A DNA stretch of 64,000 nt, taken from Sporothrix humicola. Its lineage: Eukaryota; Ascomycota; Sordariomycetes; Ophiostomatales; Ophiostomataceae. The notes under the pieces are model-generated. The model worked only from the letters and a program-made list of their open reading frames with translations, ran no database searches and was not told where the DNA came from. A program made the translations under genes and the position numbers. Below are positions 43,248-54,938 of the stretch, piece by piece (within the stretch, counting starts at the first letter, position 1; each line of letters starts with the position of its first letter). Where the stretch lies: contig WNYE01000081.1 of the NCBI GenBank assembly GCA_021396245.1, positions 124,001 to 188,000 of the forward strand, in the 5' to 3' direction.

Positions 43248-44103
43248 GGTGGGTGGGTGTGTTTTTGGAAGTAGTCGTTCTGTTGGTATGTGGTATTGTG
43301 GTAGTCTCGAGGTGTGTTCTATGCGAGTTTGTTCTCGTCGTTGTTCGCTGTTCTTGTCTTCGTCTTCTTACTGAGCTCCAGCTTAAGCTCTTTTTCTGAC
43401 AACTTTTTTTCCACGGCGATAGCGGGGTGTTCTTATCGGGCGCGTTCTGGGGCAAATTTTGGCCTTTTGGGGCAACTTTCGCGGGGCTCAGAGCCTAAAA
43501 CTTTTTCTGTCCGCTGTGCCCAGGCACTACCAGAAGCGGCAAGAAGCTGCAAGAACGGCCGAGAGACCAAAAGACATCATAGTGTGGCTGGAGTGTGGCT
43601 TGAATGCGCTAGTCCGGTTTTGGTACAGCAACGGCCAGGACTGTTCGTCCCAAGCTCACTTGCACAAGGCTGTATTACTTTTCATTTTGACGACCGTTAT
43701 CTTTTGTCTATGTTCTAGACTTTGTTAATGTAATCTCGTTTCATTTCTAACCCGGCAAGGGAGTCATTGTGGTGATGCTGCCTGTTGTTCTTGAGACAGA
43801 GTGAAGGACTCCCACTTTCCTCTTTGGGCATCTCCGCCAAGCGGATCCTCTTTTTGCGTGTAAGCCGGCTGTCTCGACGACCCTTTTTTCCTTCTTATCA
43901 ACTTTTTTTTTTTGGGGAAGCATCCACGTGAACAACGTCATCGCGTATGGGCGTGAAAAATCGAAATAGAAGACAGACGTAAGATCCCAATTTAATGGCG
44001 ATCTCGCCATAGAGGAAGGAAGAGTGTGAAATTAGAAAAAGCCTTAAACTCTCAAGTAACAAACAACACAGCGACTCCAAACACCACAAACACACACGCC
44101 GAC
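43248..44103. other. Divergent intergenic region before the isomerase-like gene
   Basis: It lies between the 5' ends of the PBDC1-like gene (-) and the mannose-6-phosphate isomerase-like gene (+). It contains a long T run near 43905-43915 and a CA-rich leader before ATG 44104. ORFs here (e.g. 43314-43718) have no recognisable domain. Confidence 0.5.
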
Positions 44104-45150
44104 ATGCCTATCCTACTCCCTTCCAATCAGCCCCCGAGCCGCTTCTACCGCGGTGGACAGCAGATCCGTTCCTTCCGGGGCGGTATGTCTGCTGAAAATG
44201 ATAACGGCCCCTCCCACGAACCCGAAGATTGGGTCGGGTCGACGACATCCTGCAGCGGCAGCCAGCCACTCGGTCTCACGAGATTGCCGGGTGATGGTGC
44301 GCCACTGCTTGTCGACGCTCTGAATGAAAACCCCGACTACTGGCTAGGTCCCGAGCACGTCCAGGCTTTCGGCGTCGACACAAAGCTGCTGGTCAAACTG
44401 CTCGACGCCGGGCAGCGACTTCCGGTCCACGCGCATCCCCACGACGATTGGGTAAAGGCCAACTTGGGCGAAGGCCACATCCACGGCAAAGCTGAGGCGT
44501 GGTACATTTTGACGCCTGGTGAGGTCTTTCTGGGACTACGAGAAGATGCATCGGTCGACGAGCTCAAGAGTCTTACTTTGTCACAAGACCCATCTCTCTT
44601 AGGAAGACTGCACCGCCTGCAGGTCCAGCCTGGTGACGCCGTCTATGTTCCACCCGGTTTTCTTCATGCTATCGGCCAGGGTGTATTTCTGGTGGAAGTA
44701 CAAGAGCCGACCGACTTGAGCATCCTTTTAGAGTGGACCGGGTTTGATCTCGACGGACTCAAGGATGGCCACCTCGGCGTCGGCTGGGACACGGCATTGA
44801 CGGCCGTGGACGGAAAAGGACGGTCGCTCGAAGAGGTTAAGTAGCTGGTTGTTACGCGGGTAATGCGGGAAGAGAAGCGTAAGGCCGGCGACTTGAGGAG
44901 CGTCTTTGCGGAAGCATCGGAGGAATATTTTCGCATGGAGGAGGTCAGCCTAGAGGGCGGTGCAAAGCAGATTGCCCGGGGCTTTGCACTGGTCGTCGTT
45001 CTGGACGGGACGCTGAAACTTTCTGTCGCGAAAGATGACAAACCGCTGTCGCTGACAAAAGGAAGTACGGTGTTGTTGGCCTATGGCGACGGTCCGGCGA
45101 CACTCGAGGGCGGCGGCCAAGTTCTTGTGGCGCGGCCGCCGAAAGCGTGA
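44104..45150 (+). pseudogene. Class I mannose-6-phosphate isomerase-like gene with an in-frame TAG
   Basis: One continuous frame from ATG 44104 (MPILLPSNQPP) to TGA at 45150, 348 sense codons, is interrupted only by TAG 44842-44844 after residue 246. Before the stop lie the metal site and catalytic blocks: LPVHAHPHDDW, GKAEAWYILTPG, PPGFLHAIGQGVFLVEVQEPTD. After it comes the expected second cupin-like half (EGGAKQIARGFALVVVLDG). The region around the stop reads SLEEVK, stop, LVVTRVMREE, which keeps family-like sense, so a CAG or similar codon probably mutated. The closest-looking relatives are actinobacterial-type PMI proteins, suggesting lateral acquisition. A 48-nt in-frame intron (44836-44883) is an alternative but has poor signals. 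Without readthrough the product lacks its C-terminal ~100 residues. Confidence 0.75.
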
Positions 45151-46112
45151 ACGAGTGGGAAAAGTTGTGAAAATTAGATACCAGAGAAGAGTGTAAATTC
45201 ACACAATCTATATGGCAATTCATGATGAATGACTCAAATATGACTTTCTTCTAGTAAAACTTGATTTCGTCAATTGATGTCTTGAGAGATAAGCATTCTT
45301 TGTCATCCAGCTTACCATCGTCTGTTTGGTGGATGATTGGTAACAATTGCCTGCCCTTTGCCCGCATCCGCAGCGGCATCCCGCCGTTGACTTTGGTCCA
45401 ACTGTAACCCAAATCTGGACTCCTCCTTCACTCTCTTCCCCTCGCGCCGATCTGCACCGAATATTTCTCCCGTGTAAAAGGGTTGCTGCATCGTCGAGTG
45501 GAGAAGTGAGGTCGTCGGTGCTTCTTCTCTCCGCTTGTTCCTCCTCGCATTGCCCAATTAGGAAGTTCCGTTGGAGTTGCGTCCACACAACTCGACCAAA
45601 CAACAATCTAGAACAGTATTGGGAGGTCACTTGCAGTCAGGCCGTTGGGCTGCGACGACTCCGCATTTTTACTCGTCGTTTTTATTTCCCTTATTATTCC
45701 AGTCATTCATCGTGGACCATTTCGGTCTTTTTCGTAGATTTCTTTCAGTCTCGTGGTGCAGACGGCGGGGTCTCATTCGAGGAGACCACAAGCTGTCTGC
45801 GGATGCAGGCAAGGGCCGCTCTTTCCTCCTCCACACACAAGTGGACGACAAACAATGGCGGAAAGAGTTGACCCCAACTCCGACACGAGGGGGGAAAGAG
45901 GTTGGGGGTCAGAGGGCCAAATGGTCAGGGTCCATTGTAGGGCGGCCATTTAAGGCAGGGACGATGGGCATTGTTTTTCTTTCGTCTGTTGTTTTGTAAA
46001 CTATCGTGAACTCAACATCACTCGTAACATACAACGTCAACCGACTTCGATCAGTCAAATACCTTAACCTACCGAATAACCACTCTCTCACCACACGATA
46101 CACACACACACA
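45151..46112. other. Intergenic region with the transaldolase-like gene promoter
   Basis: About 960 bp. It contains a pyrimidine-rich tract at ~45655-45740 and a CA-rich leader (ACACACACACACAA) directly before ATG 46113. Open frames on both strands have no domain features. Confidence 0.5.
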
Positions 46113-47325
46113 ATGGCGTCCATCTCGTGGCTCGACGTGCTCGAGCAGGAGCGTAGGTCAAGAACCATACTGCCCTGATTTGACCACCACTAACTTCTCA
46201 GTCAACATCGACATTGATTGGATGGACCCCGACTTCCTCGTCGAGATGAAGCCCAAGATCACCTTCCACGACCTCACCAGCAACCAAAACTTTGTCGACA
46301 TTCAAATGGGACACCCGTCGAATGTGGAACTCCTTAGAGAAACGGCCCGCGAGGTCAAGGAAGAGTATACCGCCGCGTCCGCCACACCGGAACACCCCCT
46401 CTGGCTCGCCATCTACACCCGCATGGCCGTCCGCATGTGTAAAAAGGTGGTCGACCTGGTGAGCGGCCGCGTTCTCCTCCAGACGTCGCCATCCCAGGCC
46501 TACGATACCGCCGCCACCATCGCCCACGCCCGTCTGTACGATGCCGAGTTTGCCCGCGCCGGCATCTCACGCGACCGCTTCTGCATCAAGATTCCCTGCA
46601 CCGGGCCGGCTTTGAATGCCGCCAAGATTCTCCAGGTGGACGGCATTCAGACGCTCGGCACCGCCCTCTTCGGCGTCCCCCAGGCCATGGCGTGCTCACT
46701 GGCCCGCTGTCTGTCCATCAGCCCCTACTTCAACGACGTCCGCGCCCACGAGGACCGCTCCATCTGGCCCGGCGTCAACGATCCTGCGGTGGAGCACCCC
46801 AACGCCCCTCGTTTGGTGCAAATTTTGGATCTGTACCGCCGTCTGTACGCCGCCACCGGCGAGCGCCAGCCCTTGGTCAAGAATGCCAGCTTTGTCTCCC
46901 AGGAAGAGGCCCTCGCCGCCGGCGAAATGGGCTGCCAGTCCGCCACGCTGTTCCACACGCTGATTCTCGATCTGGCGGCGCATCCGTACACCGCCGCCGA
47001 GCGGCCGGGCGGAGCCGCGGCAGCCTCGGCCTGCGTTCCCAAGCCAGAGGAGGGCACGCCCTTCTACAAAGATCGTGCAGAGCCGTCAGCCAGACTGGCT
47101 CCTCTGTTGAGCGTGGACCCTCTGAATGTCGACCCCACCAAGCCCTTCATCGACTACGACACCGTCACCAAGGTGGACTACCTCGCTGACGGAGGCAAGC
47201 TGCTGGACGCCGCCATCGAGGCCGACCCCGTCAGCAAGGACCGCCTGACTGCTGCCCTGACCCTGTTCATTGCCTGCGAGAAGCGCAGTCAGGACAAGGT
47301 CGAAAAGGCGCTGGCGTCGCTGTAG
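46113..47325 (+). CDS. Transaldolase-like protein
   Basis: Two exons, 46113-46152 and 46202-47325, give 387 aa; exon 1 encodes MASISWLDVLEQE. The Schiff-base lysine candidate is Lys143 in DRFCIKIPCTGPALNAAKIL, in the beta-strand position used by transaldolases. Other family features are PLVKNASFVSQEEALAAG and the helix-rich C-terminus. It differs from the housekeeping Tal1 (which has the IKIAST form) and resembles a fungal transaldolase-like subfamily. By homology it would interconvert sedoheptulose-7-phosphate and glyceraldehyde-3-phosphate, or act on a related sugar phosphate; the different IKIPCTG strand leaves the substrate open. No signal peptide. Confidence 0.78.
46153..46201 (+). other. 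Intron of the transaldolase-like gene
   Basis: 49 nt, donor GTAGGT, CACTAAC branch sequence, acceptor CTCAG, phase 1. It links EQE to LNIDIDWMDPDFLV. Confidence 0.85.
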
Positions 47326-48289
47326 AGGAGAGTCATGGGTGGGTGACAACTTGTAGAGATGACTGAGTGTCCCCGAGTGATGGGCTCGTCAAGGCTGGGT
47401 GGCTGTCACATAATGTGGAAGCAAACACACTTTGATTACAGGGTGAGCCCATCATGACAGGTAGTCAAGCACAGGGTGGTCACAGTTTGAATAATTTGTT
47501 AGACGAGCCTCAAAACTACATAATATAGATTGATATGAACATGATGCCATTTTGATAGATGCATGATTTCCAGACTCAGCATATTGTAACTTTTCTGTGA
47601 AGTGTGACCTTCGTCTCCCGTTCGCCTCTCATTGGCCTGATATCCCTCTCTTGTCACACTCTCATGCGCATCAGTATACCCATCACTTTGTTACCAAATT
47701 GTGTGTGGTTGCAAAGTGACGGATTGCCCAGGGGTTGTTGACAAATATGTGGGTCACTATGTCAACACACGATGTTGTGCAAGTGAAATCCACCACATCT
47801 CACCTCTGCCCCTTTGCCACACTCATCTCCTTTTGATTTTCACACTGACTCTTGAATTAAAATAGGATTTATTTGAGATGAATTGAAAATGAAGGAATTT
47901 ATTTGCATTGACTGAAACTATTTTGAAATTATTTTAAACAAGGTCTGAATTTTTCCAAATTTAATCGATAAATTGTAAATAAATTAGAGATAAATTCGAT
48001 AAATTCAAATAAACTGAAAAAGACAACAAACGAAACCAACCACGAGGCAACACAAGCAGTGAGATACATGGGACGGCCAATTCATTTACAAACGCATCAT
48101 TGCCACTGCTGATTTGGCGACCCCCTCCAAAATGTATAAATACTGGCCGTCCCCCCCACCTCTCTCCTCCAAATCTCTCCCTCTCTCTCTCCTCTCTCTT
48201 CATCCCTGGTGCTATTGGCAAGTCTTCACTTGTTGAAATTGCTACATCTTTGTCTTCGGTGCTGTTGATGTTCGTTCAACCTTGGTGAT
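47326..48289. other. Intergenic region with an AT-rich patch, transition to decayed block
   Basis: From ~47340 the clean gene-rich sequence ends. An AT-rich patch at ~47860-48020 (AATTTATT/TAAATT words) precedes a TATA-like element and a CT-rich tract. No ORF of note lies within it. I treat it as the boundary between the conserved arm and the accessory block. Confidence 0.5.
48135..48142 (+). promoter_or_regulatory. TATA-like element of a relic gene
   Basis: TATAAATA lies ~150 bp before the first relic reading frames and is followed by a CT-rich tract (48152-48206), the usual layout of a fungal promoter and transcription start. This supports a former + strand gene immediately downstream. Confidence 0.45.
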
Positions 48290-51271
48290 GCGGACACCCA
48301 GCAATGTATGCTCCTTGGATTCACTTCTTCTTCCTGCCGTGTCAAGTCCTCACCCCTGCTCAGGCATGTGTCTGCCCTTGTCAAAGGATGTCAAGGATGG
48401 ACGCAACAATGATCAAGAGGTACCGTGAACCAGTTTTCAGCCCTCATGGTGAAGACTGGCGTCATGTACGCTTGCCACTTTGCCTGCTCATCTACTTCCC
48501 ATCTTTATCACAGTGTCACACAATTTGGCCTCCAGCTTCTGTCACTTTTGAAGGATGGAAGTCAACGGCACTACATCTCCAGACATGTCGTCTACACCCC
48601 TGATCAAACAGGTGGTGCACTATTTACAAATGCGTTCTGGCCGGCCATGACTAGATACAAAGGTGAGTCTGACCCGAGTCGGTTCCCCAGTGCAATACAG
48701 TGCCCCAAGTGGATGTAAAACTAACAAAGAAGCAGGGATAGGCTGCAACTGTGCCGTTCTGTGGCCTAGGTAAAGGCCTTCGAGTGAGATGCTCTCACTG
48801 TTGACACAGAGCTCCACCATGGCCAAATGAGTGGCATTTGCACTGGCAACTGGTTCTACCATCACCACCGTGATCTGCCAGAGAGAGGAGGCCGACAGAG
48901 GGAGCAATGGCCCTGTCGTTTGGTACCTCAGAAGTGCTCAAAGCTTTCCCAGACATGGCCAGAGGAACCGGTGTCTTGGCTCACCTTGACGCTCCGGAAT
49001 GAACCGACAAAGACGTCGATGGAGGCGCCAAGTCAAACAAGAATAGCTGACGGTCCAAGTTTCGTCCCCAGTGCCTTGTGGTCGACGATGCCTCACATTT
49101 CTTCGTGAGTATGCACTCGACCCAAATCCAAGACTTCAGAGACCCAGGGAGAAACATTGTACAAGATAACATCTCACCCAAGTGTGGTCAGTGCCCCAAT
49201 TATGCACTCCAGTAAGTCTACCCATCTTCCACCATTCTTTCCAGATCATAACTAATCAAATTAGCTCCGATAATGTTGACTGACGATATCTGTCGATTCG
49301 TTGACTGCGCCAGCCTGATTGAAGAACCGGCCAGCGATACCCACGGCTACGTCAGCGAAAATGGAACATCAATCGCATGGTTGATTTCAAAGACCTAAAG
49401 AGAAGAACATCATGAATTTCTTTGAGATCTGCGGGCGGCTTTCGCCCTGACGAGAAAATGCTCATCGTTGACGAGAATGACGGTTGCTGATGGTCGGGTA
49501 ACTCAATGGCAACACTTCAAAAATCAAAGTGTCCAAGTCAGAGAGAGAACCCAACGATCAATTTGGAACCTGGTATCTTGAGACAATTAAGGTGTCTCTG
49601 CGCACATTGAACAGCACCAGCTGTGATGTGCAGCGCGGCTTTTGCAGAAAAGAACCAAAGCAGCACTCATGTGTCGTCACCATTACGACTGCCACTGTCG
49701 TGGTTATGTTCTGTGGGACTCAAACTGAATACCACGTTTGCTCCAGATCAGCTTTGACATCGAGGAATGAAGCTGCCTACCAGCCAAACAATGCCTGATC
49801 TCAGCCACCCAAGGAAGACAGACAACTCTCCCAATCACTGAGGAAGCACTGCCCATTTTGCCAGAGCCATGCCTCATGGTGCCATACTTTTGTGGCCCCT
49901 TTGAGGAAGACGGAATTGCTTGGATTTATGAGCTCGTACCGCGTCCGCCTAGAACATCGAAGAAACAGCCATCATCAGCGATGGGAGTGGCCAAATGGCC
50001 TATGAGTGTGAGTTTCCTATCTTGGGTGTTCTTTCTTATTTGACTCACTGGCTAATACGTTTGTTTTTCAAAGAGGTGTACGGAGAGGTCTTAGCCCGAC
50101 TGCCGTACCAACCAGGCGGCAACAAGGAGACCGGGTGTCATCTCTACAGCAAAAATTCTTGTGCCTTTTAAGGACCAGCAGGATTATTTATCGCACCAGT
50201 TACCCTCTATCTTTCACCCTTACGGTATCTTCACAAGACCGCAAAAACTCTCGTTTGGAAACTCAACTCACCAAGAAATAACGCGAACATCTTCAGATAC
50301 AGGCACAACTCGCTATTCTCCGCTGACAAATATCACAAGACGGCTGCATTCTCCATTCAGGAGAATACATGACCGTCTGTACACAACATAGTGCAGCACG
50401 GTGGCCTTGCGAATTGTTGAGCACCTACCCACGTGTGAGATTCCATCAAGCTGGACCGGCCAGTTTATCGGTGTTTCTCAAACTCTCAGGCTGATTCTAT
50501 GGTGTTGCAAGAGACTGCCAGTATTTCTTTGGACTTTATTCCATTACGACACAGCAGTAAAATCAAACTGTCCACAGCAAGCCCATTGGCAATATCAACA
50601 AGAATGGACTAGAACTCGAGCTGTATGTTGCAGACGTGACGCGATTTCCTGTAATGTCCAACAACGCCCAGCACACTTTTGCCGCTGCAACCCTGAGAGC
50701 CAGGCACAGACTTTTGACAAAGGCAGAGAGCTGCTGTTTCGGCTAAAAAGGATGAAAACTTAACAGGTCATTCTCCCAGACATCAGCTTTTCTTCGACTC
50801 TTGCAGAGGCCTGCACAGAACTATGGTGTTTAGTCGCGTGACCCAACACAAAATGCGATCAAATCATGAGCGCAGAAGAGATCTGATGTGGAATGCGAGC
50901 TATGTTACTCGCGACTGTTTGTCTCAGGACGGGGACAGCAACGTCAAAACTCCAGATGTACAATTCCCATCTTGCACTGCCTGGAAAATTGTACTGTTGT
51001 CAGTGCTCATCAGAAAATACCAACGAACATGTTGGCTGGGCATCCACCCTTGGAGAAGAGACCCAAATCTCCACACAAAAGATTGTTCAAACATAAGGCA
51101 AATATGTCAATCCCACAAAGAAAAAGTTTGGTATTTTGTCAGACTCTTTCGAAGGCCGTGATGTGGCCTGTTTAGAAGCACAAAGTCCGTTGATTTCAAA
51201 AATCAGAGGTAAGATCATATCGACACGCTCCTTTCCAACTCTTTGCGATATTTATACTAACGATAGGGCAG
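48290..51271 (+). pseudogene. Decayed multi-exon gene relic(s), function not recognised
   Basis: No long ORF survives, but coding-like segments remain on the + strand, such as NQFSALMVKTGVMYACHF (48428-), THGYVSENGTSIAWLISK (49348-), EEALPILPEPCLMVPYF (49833-) and INKNGLELELYVADVTRF (50600-). Stops or frame changes break each. Four well-formed introns are visible: 48663-48735, 49212-49264, 50008-50073 and 51209-51271, with GTGAGT or GTAAGN donors and CTAAC/CTAAT-type branch points. The good splice sites against broken frames suggest fairly recent loss of function, or unusually many base errors. Whether it was one gene or two is unclear, and I assign no family. Confidence 0.5.
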
Positions 51272-53125
51272 GGTAGAGAACTTGATCCAAGTGGGAACGA
51301 CGCATCACTTAAACTTTGTCTAGCGATACGGTCAACAAAGGCAAAATATCGTTAGGCCAACCGCCAAATATAAAGCATTGGTTGTCCTTGTCCCAGATGA
51401 GAAAGGGAGCTGTTTCGCTTCTGCTCCATCTCAACGGGAGTCACGAGAACAATTTAGCTCTTGATGGCAACTTTGTTTCCCAGGGTCCAGCACCCCGATG
51501 TTGGCAGCTTGAAGACTGTTGACTGAGCTGGTTGAGACATCGAACGTGTCCATTGCTCATTCCATATGAGGCGCCCCGCGTCTCCGGCCGGCGACGAGAA
51601 CGCTGCAACAACAGTGCGTTTCCGACTCGATCACGCTTGCGCTGGGGTTCTCGCCGTATCAAGCTCGGCTGCGCCTGCTCTGCCCCTGCTAGCAATGCCG
51701 CTGCTCCCAAGGCTATGCCGACTCTGGGAGCTATGCTCCAAAGCGTGCCGCCCATATCGACCTAGTGCATCCTGTGCGTCCGCAGTACCTTACAGTGCAA
51801 GAGAGGAGAGGCGATCGACCTAGCGGTCCTCGCTGCGCTCCTTCCCTGCGTTTTCATGACCGGCAGCACCCGCTGCGTCCCCCGCGATCATAAGAACGTC
51901 AGCTGCGTGGGGTTCTGCCCCTTATGGTATAAGACTTTGTCGTGGGCGCGCCAAAACTCGGTCCAGCCGTCTGATCCTGGCCAAGGACTCTTCACAGTTG
52001 AAGGAAACGATCATGAACGAGACCGTCGCCGAGGCGGTCGTCCAACCAATCCTATACTGTCTGCCCCATTCTTGTAAATGTCGCCAGAGTCCCATCAACA
52101 ACAGAGTTGACTCTGCGTGCATTACACAGGATCGAGACATCATTCAAAACACGGTCGTCGAAGTCAGCACCTGGGCCATCGAGGCCCATTATGAACCAAC
52201 TGCTGGGCGTCACCTTGCCTGGTCTGGCCGAGATTCGCGCGTGGGCCAACTCGGCCATCGTGGTCACCAAGGTGCCCGGCTGGGCAAACTGGCCTACATT
52301 GAGAAAGGCCTCCGACGTGCTCAGCGCAGGCGCAGACGCATTCAAGACGTATCTGTCCAAAACAAACGTCTACCATAGAGTACCGCGGGTCCAAATCTTC
52401 CACACTATATTGAAGTTGTGAACTCGATATAGCGAGTGTATCGATTCACATACACAGAGGCAGCCGAGAACTGTGGAAAGACGCTGTCGTGCCGGAGTTA
52501 TCAGAACAGACATCAAACACTGCGACATATGAGGCCGCTGTCAACATATTCCTCTTGGCCAGTCATTGCCTGTCACAACTCTTTTAACGTCCAAAAGATC
52601 GGGAGTTCACAAACACAATTGCACATGAAGGCATGCATTATCGAGGAATAAACAGGTCCTTACGTGTCTGAAACGAGACATGAGAGCTCTTGTCTCTCGT
52701 GTTTACCAACCACCCTGGCTACGAGTTGAGAATGTTGTATGGCTGCTCGTTGAAGAGACTACTTTGAGAATCCCCAGACTGAGTATATCTCATTTGAGAA
52801 AAAAAGAACAACGGGTGGTGCAACTAGTACATCAAGGGGCTGGTGGGTCAGCATCCCGTATCAGTTCCGACTCATGCAGTTCCCGGAACTGATGAACCAC
52901 GGCAGTGTCTGACAGGACATTCGAGATTTGAGATTCAGTCGACGTCGTGGTGGAGTTTCATGACAGTGCCTGCTGGGGATACACTACGTTCCATCCACCA
53001 TACAATGTCTATTGGTCCCATTATCATTTTCATAGAACTTTTCTATACAGAAGGTGTAGATACAAACAATAAGAGAGCTCTATGTGAGCCCCAACGACGC
53101 CCCGAAGCCATTCTCGGGCCCCTAC
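51272..53125. other. Accessory block: no gene assigned, GC-richer coding-like stretch at ~51550-52400
   Basis: Between ~51550 and 52400 base composition is GC-richer than its flanks, and open frames of 80-125 codons run on both strands, for example PGLAEIRAWANSAIVVTK (+, ~52217) and FLNVGQFAQPGTLVTTMAEL (-, ~52290). Neither strand gives a recognisable domain and the true strand cannot be decided. The rest (51272-51550, 52400-53125) shows nothing distinctive. Confidence 0.35.
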
Positions 53126-53743
53126 TCAGGAAAAACCAGGTGGGCCAAGCATGGTGGTGAGAGCGCTGATCACAGAGGCGACTGTATCTTCAAATGATCT
53201 GGACCAACGACTGCATCGCCCCCGGGGCAGCTCCGTACGCTCATGCTGATGCTGTCCTTGCGGATGTTGCCGATACCCGGCGGCCCACAAGCGATGGCGC
53301 GTATCCCCCTGTCGTGACAGGCGACACGGTCTGTTTGGAGACATCCGACCCAGAGCAATTCCCACTGCCCGATCTCCGGGTCCTTCAAGATCCTGACGTT
53401 CCGCGATTTTAATACGGTGGAATTTCAACTCCACGTGTTCTGCGAGAAAGTCCAAGGCAGATTGCATGGCAGCCGGGATGGCTGCATCCAGAAACGAGCA
53501 GATGATCAACCCAGACTCAAAGAAATTTCCCGAGACCATCCCGCCCACCCTGAAAAGTCCCCGTGGCTGATGAGAAAGAATGAGATATACAAGGCATGCT
53601 TCAACCATCAAAACTGAAGCCTCTGAGTTTATCTGAGGGGACAAACGGGATAAACACCCGGCCTCCGCCGATCTGTTTCGCGAGACGTGGAGGAGAAGTC
53701 TGGCTTCGACAGTTGGAGGGATGCAGACTCGCCCTTCTGGCAC
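53126..53743 (-). pseudogene. Coding-like relic, strand uncertain
   Basis: The minus strand holds a 205-codon open frame with plausible amphipathic content (GLFRVGGMVSGNFFESGLII followed by CSFLDAAIPAAMQSALDF). The opposite strand has VVTGDTVCLETSDPEQFPLP in a 72-codon frame, also plausible. No family was recognised. It is the longest open frame in the decayed block, so it deserves listing, but it may equally be a by-product of composition. Confidence 0.3.
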
Positions 53744-54938
53744 CGTACAATAACACTACAGCCAATACCTCCTAGCCACAAATGGCACGGTTTCCTCGAT
53801 CAACTTTCGTACGATGGAACAAATTTGGCCAACAAACGAGCCCACTGGGGTAATGGCGAGCTGCGCAACCTTGAAGAATCAATTGGAGAGCTCGAAAATG
53901 CGCACGATCATCGCCTGGGCAGAAACAAGAAACCGGCGAGACCAAAGGAAGAGGTCGATGCGACTATCGAGGATAATTTCGACTCATCCTGTCGAAGCGT
54001 CCTCTAGATAGCAATTTGACTATGGAACAGACGCTGGCACTTCGTGTAGTCACTTCCAGTTACCAGCTCGCCCAAAATCGCAGTCGTTTACAAACAAAGA
54101 TACAGGCTTGTCGGCTATCAACGGCGGCCAGGCGGCCGCGCCCATCGGTGGCCAAGAAATCTTACATCAAGTTTTTCCAACCATTGAGCCGCATATGCAC
54201 TGGGCCGTTGCCACACTTTGACTCATCCCGGACGAAGACATACACACGATCAACGGAAGCTCAAGATCCATTGGCGTGTCTGCACCGTGGTGGGCTATAC
54301 AATTACAACGATGCATGCTTGTGTCCAATTCTCGACTCCTTGCACATCGTGCGAGTTTGTCGAGCAGCTGGACGCCTGAAGATCCCGGGCAGTGGCAATT
54401 CAGCTTGGATGAGACATGTTGCAAAGTACTACCGTCAGGAGCCATCCTTCAAAACGCAAGAAAGTACATAAGCGCTGGTGGAACTTATGGAGAATACAGA
54501 CCACAACCGACAACTATTTACCAATCATGGCAAAGCAGAGAAATAGTGACTGGTATGCGGCCTATCGTTCCATGTGAGAACACTACAAAGAGAGCGAGAA
54601 CAGAACATGGCACACAATCCATTGGTTTCTTCATCCGCCAGAATACACATTCGTGGCCACACGGGGGAAACCGGCTTATGTCGTCCAGGGTACCACGACA
54701 TTTGGCGTTCGGTACCATGGTGACGAGCGGCCAGCAGTGCCTTGGACATTTCCTATGTCATCAGGCGTAAGCAAGTGGTTGCTGGACAGCCATCCATGGC
54801 CACAAAAACAGTTCTAGACTATCCCCGGCCTCTGAAGAACAGCGAGAAATCAATAACAGCCATCTACATATATGGACCTCATCTGGTACATGCTTTGTCT
54901 GTGGGCTACAAGAGTGGTTTTACTATCTAGAAACCACT
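53744..54938. other. Accessory block: scattered coding-like fragments on the + strand
   Basis: Fragments such as HRTITLQPIPPSHKWHGFL (~53742) and EYTFVATRGKPAYVVQGTTT (~54640) look protein-like but lie in different frames with stops between. There are no complete ORFs, RNA genes or repeats. Probably more gene remains. Confidence 0.35.

Noticed and set aside
44836..44883. A 48-nt in-frame intron (GTTAAG...GTAAG) that would remove the TAG at 44842
   Set aside because: It would splice in frame, but the acceptor follows a purine run, there is no good branch point, and the sequence it would remove looks family-like. Kept only as an alternative.
47860..48020. AT-rich patch as a possible transposon or centromere-like element
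   Set aside because: Only ~160 bp, with no terminal repeats, ORF or periodicity; kept as a boundary note.
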